From an uncultured Lysobacteraceae bacterium (lineage in GTDB: Bacteria > Pseudomonadota > Gammaproteobacteria > Xanthomonadales > Xanthomonadaceae), in contig CAMLLG010000060.1 in the NCBI GenBank assembly GCA_946480825.1, positions 1-24,896 of the forward strand: a DNA stretch of 24,896 nucleotides. Reading direction: 5' to 3'. The notes beneath the pieces are model-generated. The model did not search any database. It was not told the DNA's origin and saw only the letters and a program-made list of their open reading frames with translations. Shown in pieces: positions 8,971-15,670 of the stretch; position 1 is the stretch's first letter, and the number at the start of each line of letters is the position of its first letter. The translations under genes were made by a program, and so were the position numbers.

Positions 8971-8978
8971 ACGCATGC

Positions 8979-9383
8979 TCAGCGGCTTTTCTTCGCGGCC
9001 TTGCCGGTGGCGTGCTGCTTGCCGAGTTCGTCGATCAGGCTGCGCACGAGTTTGCGCTGCGAGGCGGGCAGCTTCAGGAAGGCTTCGATGGCGAGCTGAT
9101 CGTGCGGGTTCAACCGCCACTCGCCGCGATTCTCGCGCACGCGCTTGTCGTCGCCGAACTGCAGCTGCTGCGGCTCGATCGACAGCATTTTCGCGAGGGC
9201 GCGCATGTTGCCCTGCCGCGGCATGGCGCGACCGTTGAGCCAACCGGACACGGCCTGCTGGGAGACGGGCTCGCCGCCGAAGCGGGCGAGCAGCCGCACC
9301 AGTTCGGCCGGACTCTCGCTCATGCCTGCCTGGCGCAGCGCGGCCCGGAGGCGGTCGCTGAAAGCATCTTGTTCCGTTTTCAT
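8979..9383 (-). CDS. Helix-turn-helix regulator, copy A of a tandem pair
   Basis: The product has 134 residues. A Cro/C1-like helix-turn-helix lies near residues 35-70: GGEPVSQQAVSGWLNGR is the turn and recognition helix, and MRALAKMLSIEPQQL continues the domain. A C-terminal domain with GEWRLNPHDQLAIEAFLKLP ends in a basic tail (GKAAKKSR). It is a close paralogue of the gene just upstream, with most residues identical and one gap after the GDD motif. I infer a small DNA-binding regulator; its target is unknown. A 15-base element shared with copy B sits 5 bases before the ATG. It is convergent with purD across the inverted repeat. Confidence 0.85.
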   Translation of the reverse strand: MKTEQDAFSDRLRAALRQAGMSESPAELVRLLARFGGEPVSQQAVSGWLNGRAMPRQGNMRALAKMLSIEPQQLQFGDDKRVRENRGEWRLNPHDQLAIEAFLKLPASQRKLVRSLIDELGKQHATGKAAKKSR

Positions 9384-9388
9384 GCGCC

Positions 9389-9441
9389 GACCTTAGGCCG
9401 GCGTCGCGTCCGATGTGAAAATCGCGGTTGTCGATCACATC
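9389..9441 (-). promoter_or_regulatory. Upstream region of HTH copy A with shared element and inverted repeat
   Basis: 9389-9403 (GACCTTAGGCCGGCG on the plus strand) matches 9918-9932 before copy B at 13 of 15 bases and at the same distance from the ATG. GATGTGA (9412-9418) and TCACATC (9435-9441) form a perfect 7-bp inverted repeat with a 16-base spacer, half-sites 23 bases apart centre to centre. This is suitable as a dimer operator two helical turns long; the regulator is not known. Confidence 0.4.
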
Positions 9442-9516
9442 CAATCCGTGTTGTGACGGAACAGATTCGTGGATTCGCGCGACCTCCGGACCGCGCAAGC
9501 TGTCAGATGAGGCAGG

Positions 9517-9912
9517 TCAGGTTTTTTTCGAACTTGTGGACGACTTCACGAATTCGTCGATGAGATGGCGCAACAGCTTGCGCTGCGCGGGCGGCAGCTG
9601 CACGAAAGCCTCGATGGCCAGCTGATCGCGAGGATCCAGCCGCCATTCGCCGCGGGATTCGCGCACGCGCTTGCCGTCGTCGCCGTACTGCAATTGCTGC
9701 GGCTCCATCGACAACATCTTCGCGAGCGCTTTGAGATTGGCCTGCCTTGGCATGGCGCGCCCTTTCAGCCAGCCGGAAACGGCTTGCTGGGAGACGGGCT
9801 CGCCCCCGAAACGGGCGAGCAGACGGACCAGCTCGACCGGACTTTCGCCGAGACCCGCCCGTTGCAAGGCAGCGCGCAGCCGTTCGCTGAACGCGGATTG
9901 TTCATTCCTCAT
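9517..9912 (-). CDS. Helix-turn-helix regulator, copy B of a tandem pair
   Basis: The product has 131 residues from ATG 9912-9910. A GTG immediately before it could also start, but ATG aligns with the start of copy A. It shares FSERLRAAL, ESPVELVRLLARFGGEPVSQ, QAVSGWLKGRAMPRQ, ALAKMLSMEPQQLQYGDD and EWRLDPRDQLAIEAF with copy A. The helix-turn-helix is therefore the same, with some recognition-region changes (LNGR to LKGR, GNMR to ANLK). Only the C-terminal tails differ clearly; this one ends KSSTSSKKT, encoded across a run of seven A. It is divergent from the degenerate Res-like gene, so it is the better candidate for controlling it. Confidence 0.85.
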   Translation of the reverse strand: MRNEQSAFSERLRAALQRAGLGESPVELVRLLARFGGEPVSQQAVSGWLKGRAMPRQANLKALAKMLSMEPQQLQYGDDGKRVRESRGEWRLDPRDQLAIEAFVQLPPAQRKLLRHLIDEFVKSSTSSKKT

Positions 9913-10016
9913 CACCTGACGTTAGGCCGGTGCACGCCGGCGTTGGAAAGATATGATTTGTACCGTATCAAACTTTTTGTTAGTTTGCACGACAGGGGAA
10001 ATCACGGAGGACGGGG
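9913..10016. promoter_or_regulatory. Divergent control region between HTH copy B and the Res-like gene
   Basis: This 104-base gap is clearly more AT-rich than its surroundings, particularly 9945-9990. It contains the element shared with copy A (9918-9932) and a hyphenated palindrome CAAACT-N7-AGTTTG at 9969-9987. GGAGG at 10006-10010 is a strong ribosome-binding site for the plus-strand gene. I could not fix -10/-35 boxes with confidence. The position suits an operator for the neighbouring regulator. Confidence 0.5.
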
Positions 10017-12596
10017 ATGTCGACGGCATGGGACGGACAGGACGGGCGCTGCGGCACGCAGCATCACGACAACGCATGCGAGTGCGCGGCGCGGGAGGAC
10101 ACGGCACGCGCGCCCGCGGCCGACCCGGGCGATGACGCGCGCGCGAACGATCGCCGAAACCCATGCTGCGGAGCTTCGGACACGAAACTGTCGGGCACGA
10201 CTCCGACAGGCACGATCCTGAGAGGCACGATCCCGACAGGCACCATCCCGACAGGCACGATCCCGACAGGCACGATCCCGTCGAGCACGCCCCCGCCGGG
10301 CACGACGGCGCCCGTGCGGCGCATCGCAGCGAAACCTGCCGCGCGGCACGAACCCTCGCGGCGCGCGCGCATGCAGGACGGCCCGGCGCTGCATGCCGCG
10401 CTCGACTATCGCGCGCGCCGGCTCTGCACCGCCATCGATGCGCGCGGCGGCAACGTCGCGGACGGCGCCCTGCTCGATCGGCTGCGTCCCGCCGGCGCCC
10501 TGCTGCTGCGCTGGTGGTGTTCCGCCACGGCCTGCCGCATGCGCGTGGACAATTTCAATGCGGTGCAGCGTCAGGCGCTGCTGCATGCGCTGCTCGCGCA
10601 CGACATCCTGCGCAGCGACGATCCCGGCCAGTTGTACCGTCGCGCCTGCGATCCGCGGTCGTTCGATGACGACGACCGCATCGACGACGACGCCCACCAC
10701 CGGCTGCGGCTGGCGCCGGGCAGCGGCCTGCGCTGGGTGCTGCAGGCACTGCTGGTCTGGCGGTGGGCGGATGCCCACGATGCATCGCAGCCCGCCCCAT
10801 CGCCCGACGTCGCGGAATTCGTGCTGGTCGCGGCCACGCCCGCCCTCGCGCGCGGGTTGCGCGCGGCGCTGCTGGGCGATGCGCATGCCGCGGGCGACGG
10901 TTCCGGCCATGCGTCCATCGACGAGAGCAGCCTGCTGCGGCATGCCCGGCTGTTCCTGCCGCCCGCGCTGCGCGCGCCCTTCCGCGCCTGGCTGCAGGCG
11001 CAGCGCGACGGCGCCGGGGCGCTGCGCATCCTCGACACGCGCGACGCGGCCATGGAGATGCCCGACGGCGCCGCACTCCGGCTGATCGCGAAACGCGTGC
11101 GGAACCCGGACGACGCGACGACATGCACGACAAGACGACTGCGGATCGATCTGCACGTCGCGATGGACATGATTCCGGAGACGGATGCCGACGCCTCGGC
11201 CGTGACCGCGCTCGCCGACGTGCCTCTCGCACAGGCGATCCTTCGCGGCGCCTGCAAGCTGCCGGTGCTCGAAGCCGTCGATATCCGCGGCCTGCCGCTG
11301 CGCACCAGGCCGTCCCGGCGGACGGGCCTGCGCCCGCGGCTGTCGCGCGCGCATCGCCGCCTGCTCGCCGCAGGCCTGCGCGGGTTGCGGCAACGCGAGG
11401 ACGGCTTCGTCGCGCTCGACCCGGCGCGACGTCCACGCATGCGCGTGCTGTGCACTTCGCCGCTGCTGATGCGTGCGGCGCGGCGCTGGCTGATCGACGC
11501 GGGCGTCGGCGACGACGCGATCGCCGTCGGCGAGGTTGCGGAGCCGGACGCATGCACGCCGGGCGATGCCGCAGGGGGCGGTGCGGTGCGCGCCCATCTC
11601 GTCCTCGTCGACGACGCGGCTGTCGACGATGCGCCTGTCGAGTCCGGCCTCTGCGACGCACGCATCTGCGTCGTCGTGGTGTTGCGGACCGATCGCGTCA
11701 CCGCCGCGCGCCGCATCGCGACCATGGCCGCGGTGGCCGGCGCGGCGCTGCTGTGGCCGGAGCCGGACTTCGCCGACCTGCGCAGCGAGAACGTCGAGCG
11801 CGCCGTACTGGATCGGGCGCCGCGCCATCTCATCGACGCCCTGTCGATCGTCGACGATCCGCGTTGTTTCGACCAATACGCCGCCCTGCCGTCCGCGCAC
11901 GGCACGACCGCCGACCTGCCGGCCACGGACGATCTGTTCGCGACGCCGCTGCGCGAGGACGCCGCCGCGTTCGACATGCCGCTGCCGGCGCCGTGCGGGG
12001 AATCGCCGCGCATCCCGCCCGAACGGCTGAGCGATCTTCCGCGACGGATCCTGCGCGCGCGCCATGCGCTGCCGGTCGCCAAATCGGTGCACGCGCATGC
12101 GCCATGCAGCGCGCTCGACAGCGGCCTGCGCCGCGCGCTGCTGGAATGCGCGGAAGCGGACCCGGCGATCGACAGCCACTGCCTGCTCGATCCGCGGCGC
12201 CACGGCGCTCACGGGCGCGAGGCATGGCTCGCGCAATGCGCATCGAGCGGCGCATCGATGGGCACATCATCGATAGTCACACCGATGGGCACAGCGTCGG
12301 GCACGATCGACGCGCGCGGCTGGCCGGACGCGCTGGTGCGAACGGCGGATCGGATCTATCTGGTCGAACTGCTGCCGTTCTGCCCCGCCGCGCCGCACGC
12401 GCCCGGCCCGTCGGAGCGCGCGATGCTGCACTGGCTGCGACAGCTCGATGCGCGCCCGCCCGACCAGCGCGGGCATCGTCGCTGGTGCCGGGCGCCGCTG
12501 CCCGCCCCGCTGTTCTGGTCCTGGAAACGCAGCGGCGGCGCACTGTCCACGCTGCTGTCGATGCTGGCGGACGGCGGCAGGCGGCGCGACGGCTGA
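10017..12596 (+). CDS. Degenerate type III restriction (Res-like) helicase-nuclease homologue, catalytic motifs lost
   Basis: The product has 859 residues from ATG 10017, with GGAGG 6 bases upstream. From memory of Res-type restriction subunits, the order of segments fits. RLAPGSGLRWVLQALLVWRW (231-250) occupies the Walker A place, but GSGKT is replaced by GSGLR. FVLVAATPALARGLRAALL is the next strand. PLAQAILRGACKLPVL (403-418) resembles the DYPLxxAIxxGIVKxPVL segment. MRVLCTSPLLMRAARRWL lies in the motif IV place. PEPDFADLRSENVER (581-595) and DALSIVDDPRCFDQY (607-621) match the segment after motif VI. WPDALVR...YLVELLPF (769-788) matches the nuclease core, with the E-x-K lysine replaced by Leu786. 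No DEAH box or QxxGRxxR was found. Residues 60-98 are a GTIPT repeat. I infer a non-catalytic DNA- or protein-binding role, not a restriction enzyme. No modification (Mod) gene is next to it. Confidence 0.75.
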   Translation: MSTAWDGQDGRCGTQHHDNACECAAREDTARAPAADPGDDARANDRRNPCCGASDTKLSGTTPTGTILRGTIPTGTIPTGTIPTGTIPSSTPPPGTTAPVRRIAAKPAARHEPSRRARMQDGPALHAALDYRARRLCTAIDARGGNVADGALLDRLRPAGALLLRWWCSATACRMRVDNFNAVQRQALLHALLAHDILRSDDPGQLYRRACDPRSFDDDDRIDDDAHHRLRLAPGSGLRWVLQALLVWRWADAHDASQPAPSPDVAEFVLVAATPALARGLRAALLGDAHAAGDGSGHASIDESSLLRHARLFLPPALRAPFRAWLQAQRDGAGALRILDTRDAAMEMPDGAALRLIAKRVRNPDDATTCTTRRLRIDLHVAMDMIPETDADASAVTALADVPLAQAILRGACKLPVLEAVDIRGLPLRTRPSRRTGLRPRLSRAHRRLLAAGLRGLRQREDGFVALDPARRPRMRVLCTSPLLMRAARRWLIDAGVGDDAIAVGEVAEPDACTPGDAAGGGAVRAHLVLVDDAAVDDAPVESGLCDARICVVVVLRTDRVTAARRIATMAAVAGAALLWPEPDFADLRSENVERAVLDRAPRHLIDALSIVDDPRCFDQYAALPSAHGTTADLPATDDLFATPLREDAAAFDMPLPAPCGESPRIPPERLSDLPRRILRARHALPVAKSVHAHAPCSALDSGLRRALLECAEADPAIDSHCLLDPRRHGAHGREAWLAQCASSGASMGTSSIVTPMGTASGTIDARGWPDALVRTADRIYLVELLPFCPAAPHAPGPSERAMLHWLRQLDARPPDQRGHRRWCRAPLPAPLFWSWKRSGGALSTLLSMLADGGRRRDG
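10194..10313 (+). repeat. 15-bp in-frame tandem repeat, about eight units
   Basis: Units of GGCACGATCCCGACA start every 15 bases from 10194; units at 10224 and 10254 are identical and the last two are diverged. They encode the GTIPT string near residues 60-98 of the Res-like protein, a flexible spacer between a Cys-rich N-terminus and the helicase-like region. A degenerate GGGCAC-rich echo appears near 12257-12315 in the same gene. Confidence 0.85.
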
Positions 12597-12642
12597 GCCG
12601 CGTCCGGTAGCGCCATCCACCCGAGCCGACGCGACAACCTGC

Positions 12643-12648
12643 TAGGCT
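12643..12648 (+). promoter_or_regulatory. Candidate -10 element before the MFS-acyltransferase gene
   Basis: TAGGCT in the context GCTAGGCT lies 42 bases before the ATG at 12691 and mirrors GCTAGACT before fis. No clear -35 is visible, so this rests on position and similarity only. Confidence 0.3.
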
Positions 12649-12690
12649 CTGCCGGACCCCCGCCGGCGCCGCCGGCACCGCGGAGCGCGC

Positions 12691-14610
12691 ATGGCCTACA
12701 ACCAGTTCGAATTGTTGCGGCAGCGCCGCTTCCTGCCGTTTTTCGTGGTTCAGTCGCTGGGCGCGTTCAACGACAACGTCTACCGCCAGGCGATCATCGG
12801 CATGCTGTTCTGGATGGGCGTGCCGATCGAGGAGCGCACGCTCTACACCAATCTCGCGCCGGCGCTGTTCATCCTGCCGTTCTTCCTGTTCTCGGCGACC
12901 GCCGGCCAGATCGCGGAGAAGCTGGAGAAGTCGCGACTGATCCGCATCACCACCACCATGGAAATCGCGATCATGTCGGTCGCGGGTCTCGGCTTCCTCC
13001 TGCAGAACATGCCGCTGCTGCTGGTGGCGCTGTTCGGCACCGGCCTGCAGTCCGCGCTGTTCGGGCCGGTGAAGTACTCGATCATGCCCTCGGTGCTCAA
13101 GCCCGAGGAACTCACCGGCGGCAACGGTCTGGTCGAAATGGGTACTTCGATGTCGATCCTGACCGGCATGATCGTCGGCGGCCTGATCTTCACCCTCGCC
13201 GGCGACCAGGGCCCGGTCGCCGCGGCCAGCGCGATCGTGGCGCTAGCCATCACCGGCAATCTGGTCAGCCGGATGATTCCGCCGGTGGACGCCGGCGCCC
13301 CGGACCTCAAGGTCCATCTCAATCCGATCCCCGAGTCGCGGCGCGTGCTCAAACTCGCGCGCCGGCAGCCGGCGGTGCGCAACAGCATGCTCGGCATCTC
13401 GTGGTTCTGGTTCTTCGGCACCGTGCTCACCGCACAGTTGCCGACCTATGCGGAACTGCATCTCGGCGGCGACCAGCGGCTGTATCTGCTGGCGTTCGCG
13501 CTGTTCTCGGTCGGCACCGGCGTCGGGTCGCTGCTGTGCGAAAAGCTGTCGGCGCGCACGGTCGAGATCGGCCTCGTGCCGCTGGGCGCCTTCGGCATGA
13601 GCGCGTTCCTGCTCGATCTGTACTTCGCGCGCACCGGCGCGCCGCCGGCCACCGGCCTGACCGTCGCGCAGTTCCTCGATCATCCCGGCGGCTGGCGGAT
13701 CGCGATCGATCTCACCGGCATCGGCCTGTTCTCCGGCCTGTTCCTGGTGCCGCTGTTCGCGCTGATCCAGAGCCGCACGCCGCGCAGCGAACTGTCGCGG
13801 GTGATCTCCGCGGTGAACATCCAGAACGCGTTCTTCATCGTGCTGGCCGCGGTGCTGGCGATCGCGCTGCAGATGGAACGGGTCACCCTGGGCGGTATCA
13901 CCGTGCCGATGCCCGGCCTGAGCATTCCGCAGTTGTTCCTGGCGCTGGCCGTCGCCAACACGCTGGTGGCGATGTGGATCTTCACCCTGGTGCCGGAATT
14001 CCTGATGCGCTTCCTCAGCTGGGTGCTGGTGCGCGCGCTCTACCGGCTGCGCCTGCACGGCATCGAGAAGCACATCCCCGACGAAGGTCCGGCGCTGATC
14101 GTGTGCAACCACGTCACCTACATGGACGCGCTGGTGCTGTCGGCCAGCATTCCGCGCCCGGTGCGCTTCGTGATGTATTACAAGATCTTCAACATCCCGG
14201 TGATGCGCTGGATCTTCCGCACAGGCAAGGCGATTCCGATCGCCGGCGCGAAGGAAGACCCGGTGGTGATGCGGCAGGCGTTCGAGGACGTGGACGCGGC
14301 GCTGGCCGACGGCCAACTGGTGTGCATCTTCCCCGAGGGCGCGCTGACCCGCGACGGCAACATCGCGCCGTTCAAGGCCGGCATGGAGCGCATCCTCGAA
14401 CGCCGGCCGGTGCCGGTGGTGCCGATGGCGCTGAAACACATGTGGACCAGCATGTGGAGCCGGCGCGACGGTCGCCTCGGCCGGATGCGGGTGCCGCGAC
14501 GGTTCCGCGCGCACGTCGAAGTGGTGGCGGGCGAACCCGTCGACGGCCGCCAGACCGGCGCGGCGATGATGGAAGCGAAAGTCCGCGCGCTGCGCGGGGA
14601 CGACGCCTGA
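12691..14610 (+). CDS. MFS transporter fused to 1-acyl-glycerol-3-phosphate acyltransferase domain
   Basis: The product has 639 residues. The first 440 or so form an MFS-type multi-helix domain that begins like LplT (FFVVQSLGAFNDNVYRQAI, FGPVKYSIMP). LplT-like proteins flip lysophospholipids across the inner membrane. After LRLHGIEKHIPDEGPALI comes a PlsC-type acyltransferase domain with the NHxxxxD block NHVTYMD at residues 473-479 and FPEG at 547-550, both intact. The expected activity is re-acylation of lysophospholipid or lysophosphatidic acid on the cytoplasmic face. Larger relatives add an AMP-dependent acyl-ACP ligase; that domain is absent here and the gene ends cleanly. GGAG 5 bases before ATG 12691 supports the start. 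The substrate is inferred from the family only. Confidence 0.9.
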   Translation: MAYNQFELLRQRRFLPFFVVQSLGAFNDNVYRQAIIGMLFWMGVPIEERTLYTNLAPALFILPFFLFSATAGQIAEKLEKSRLIRITTTMEIAIMSVAGLGFLLQNMPLLLVALFGTGLQSALFGPVKYSIMPSVLKPEELTGGNGLVEMGTSMSILTGMIVGGLIFTLAGDQGPVAAASAIVALAITGNLVSRMIPPVDAGAPDLKVHLNPIPESRRVLKLARRQPAVRNSMLGISWFWFFGTVLTAQLPTYAELHLGGDQRLYLLAFALFSVGTGVGSLLCEKLSARTVEIGLVPLGAFGMSAFLLDLYFARTGAPPATGLTVAQFLDHPGGWRIAIDLTGIGLFSGLFLVPLFALIQSRTPRSELSRVISAVNIQNAFFIVLAAVLAIALQMERVTLGGITVPMPGLSIPQLFLALAVANTLVAMWIFTLVPEFLMRFLSWVLVRALYRLRLHGIEKHIPDEGPALIVCNHVTYMDALVLSASIPRPVRFVMYYKIFNIPVMRWIFRTGKAIPIAGAKEDPVVMRQAFEDVDAALADGQLVCIFPEGALTRDGNIAPFKAGMERILERRPVPVVPMALKHMWTSMWSRRDGRLGRMRVPRRFRAHVEVVAGEPVDGRQTGAAMMEAKVRALRGDDA

Positions 14611-14626
14611 TCCCGTCGGGCGACGC

Positions 14627-14649
14627 GGCGGCGGATCGAAATCGCCGCC
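14627..14649 (+). terminator. Weak hairpin after the MFS-acyltransferase gene
   Basis: GGCGGCG (14627-14633) pairs with CGCCGCC (14643-14649) over a 9-base loop, 17 bases after the stop. No T run follows, so termination is uncertain. Confidence 0.3.
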
Positions 14650-14801
14650 ACGGACGATTGCGCCCGGCGGCGGAATCGGCACAATGACCGTGTCGCCCGG
14701 TCGCGATGTTCATCGCATGCCCCGGGCGCGTCCGCCGCGCTTTCGATCGCCCTATCGTCGCCCCACCGCCGCACCACCACCGTCGTTTACGGAGACTCCG
14801 C

Positions 14802-15116
14802 ATGAATGCCAACATCGCCCCCGGCACCGTTCCCAACCATCTCGCCTGGGCGATCGTCTCGACGGTGCTCGCCAGTTGCCTGTGCTGCCCGCTGGGCCTG
14901 CTCGGCATCGTCGCCATCGTCCAGTCCAGCAAGGTCAACACCCTGCTCGGCCAGGGCGACCTCGACGGCGCGCGTCGCGCTTCGGATTCGGCCAAGACCT
15001 GGTGCTGGGTGGCCACCGCGCTGGCCATCATCGGCCTGATGATCAACATCGGTTGGTTCGCGATGGGCGGCATGGCGTCCTACATGGACATGATGCAGCA
15101 GATGCAGGGCATGTGA
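14802..15116 (+). CDS. CD225/dispanin family small membrane protein
   Basis: The product has 104 residues and two hydrophobic segments. The first, WAIVSTVLASCLCCPLGLLG, has the CD225/dispanin pattern of a Cys-rich helix followed by GIVAIVQSSKVNTLLGQGD. The middle loop DLDGARRASDSAKTWCWVA is also typical. The second helix is ALAIIGLMINIGWFAMG. The C-terminus is Met-rich (MASYMDMMQQMQGM). The family includes eukaryotic interferon-induced transmembrane proteins; bacterial roles are not established. The start at ATG 14802 has GGAG about 7 bases upstream; the frame is open to 14706 but without family-like sequence. It is followed after 7 bases by the longest reading of the DUF2752 gene, a pairing I have seen in this group. 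Confidence 0.9.
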   Translation: MNANIAPGTVPNHLAWAIVSTVLASCLCCPLGLLGIVAIVQSSKVNTLLGQGDLDGARRASDSAKTWCWVATALAIIGLMINIGWFAMGGMASYMDMMQQMQGM

Positions 15117-15123
15117 TCGGCGG

Positions 15124-15624
15124 ATGCGCGTCGCGCATGCGCGCACCGAAGGAGTTCGCCCGAACATCCTCGCTTCGAACATGCTTGCTCCGAACATGCT
15201 TGCCTTGAACATGCTTGCTTTGAAACCGCACGAAAAGATCGTCCTGTCGATGACCGCGCTCGCGGCCATCGGCGGCGTGTGGCTGCTGCGCAGCTACGAT
15301 CCCGCCGCGCCCGGCAATTTTTTCCCGCAGTGCATCTTCAAGATGATCACCGGCTATCACTGCGTCGGCTGCGGCATCACCCGCGCGCTGCACGCGCTGG
15401 TGCACGGCGATATCGCGCTGGCGTTCGCCATGAATCCGCTGGTGACGCTGGTGCTGCCGCTCATTCCGCTGATGCTGCTGGATGGCCGCGGCGCGACGCC
15501 GCAGGCGCTGAAACCGTTGATGGCGGTGGTGATGAAACCCGGCCTGTGGCTGGTGTTGCTGCCGGGCTACTGGATCGCCCGCAACCTGCCGTGGTGGCCG
15601 TTCACCTGGCTGGCGCCGGGCTGA
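15124..15624 (+). CDS. DUF2752 family membrane protein
   Basis: The longest reading is 166 residues. The family signature FPQCIFKMITGYHCVGCGIT followed by RALHALVHGD is present, with three conserved cysteines around the CxGCGxxR motif. Hydrophobic helices precede and follow it (IVLSMTALAAIGGVWLL, LVTLVLPLIPLMLL, LWLVLLPGYWIA). Function is unknown. The start is ambiguous. ATG 15124 gives the full frame, but ATGs at 15181, 15196 and 15211 are also in frame, each inside a unit of a 15-bp tandem repeat. The best ribosome-binding site, AAGGAG at 15149-15154, stands 11 bases before an ATC in the first repeat unit and 26 bases before the first ATG. It follows the CD225 gene closely and is probably co-transcribed. 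Confidence 0.85.
   Translation: MRVAHARTEGVRPNILASNMLAPNMLALNMLALKPHEKIVLSMTALAAIGGVWLLRSYDPAAPGNFFPQCIFKMITGYHCVGCGITRALHALVHGDIALAFAMNPLVTLVLPLIPLMLLDGRGATPQALKPLMAVVMKPGLWLVLLPGYWIARNLPWWPFTWLAPG
15162..15221 (+). repeat. 15-bp tandem repeat carrying in-frame start codons, four units
   Basis: Units start at 15162, 15177, 15192 and 15207 with consensus GAACATGCTTGCTTT. The first unit has ATC where the other three have ATG. All are in the DUF2752 frame, so each added unit would add one possible start codon. Confidence 0.9.
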
Positions 15625-15670
15625 CCCTCGGGTCGCCCCGGCGTTCATGCCCGCGATGTTAGAACGTGCG

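Noticed and set aside
10002..12236. A 744-codon open frame on the minus strand opposite the Res-like gene
   Set aside because: Its translation is a low-complexity Arg/Ala/Gln/His string typical of antisense reading in GC-rich genes, while the plus strand has a strong ribosome-binding site and family-like segments.
10017..12596. An active type III restriction endonuclease
   Set aside because: The Walker A lysine, the DEAH box, the motif VI arginines and the nuclease lysine are absent, and no Mod methyltransferase gene is adjacent.
13243..14682. A 479-codon minus-strand frame opposite the MFS-acyltransferase gene
   Set aside because: The opposite strand encodes intact membrane helices, NHxxxxD and FPEG; this frame is His/Arg/Gln-rich and featureless.
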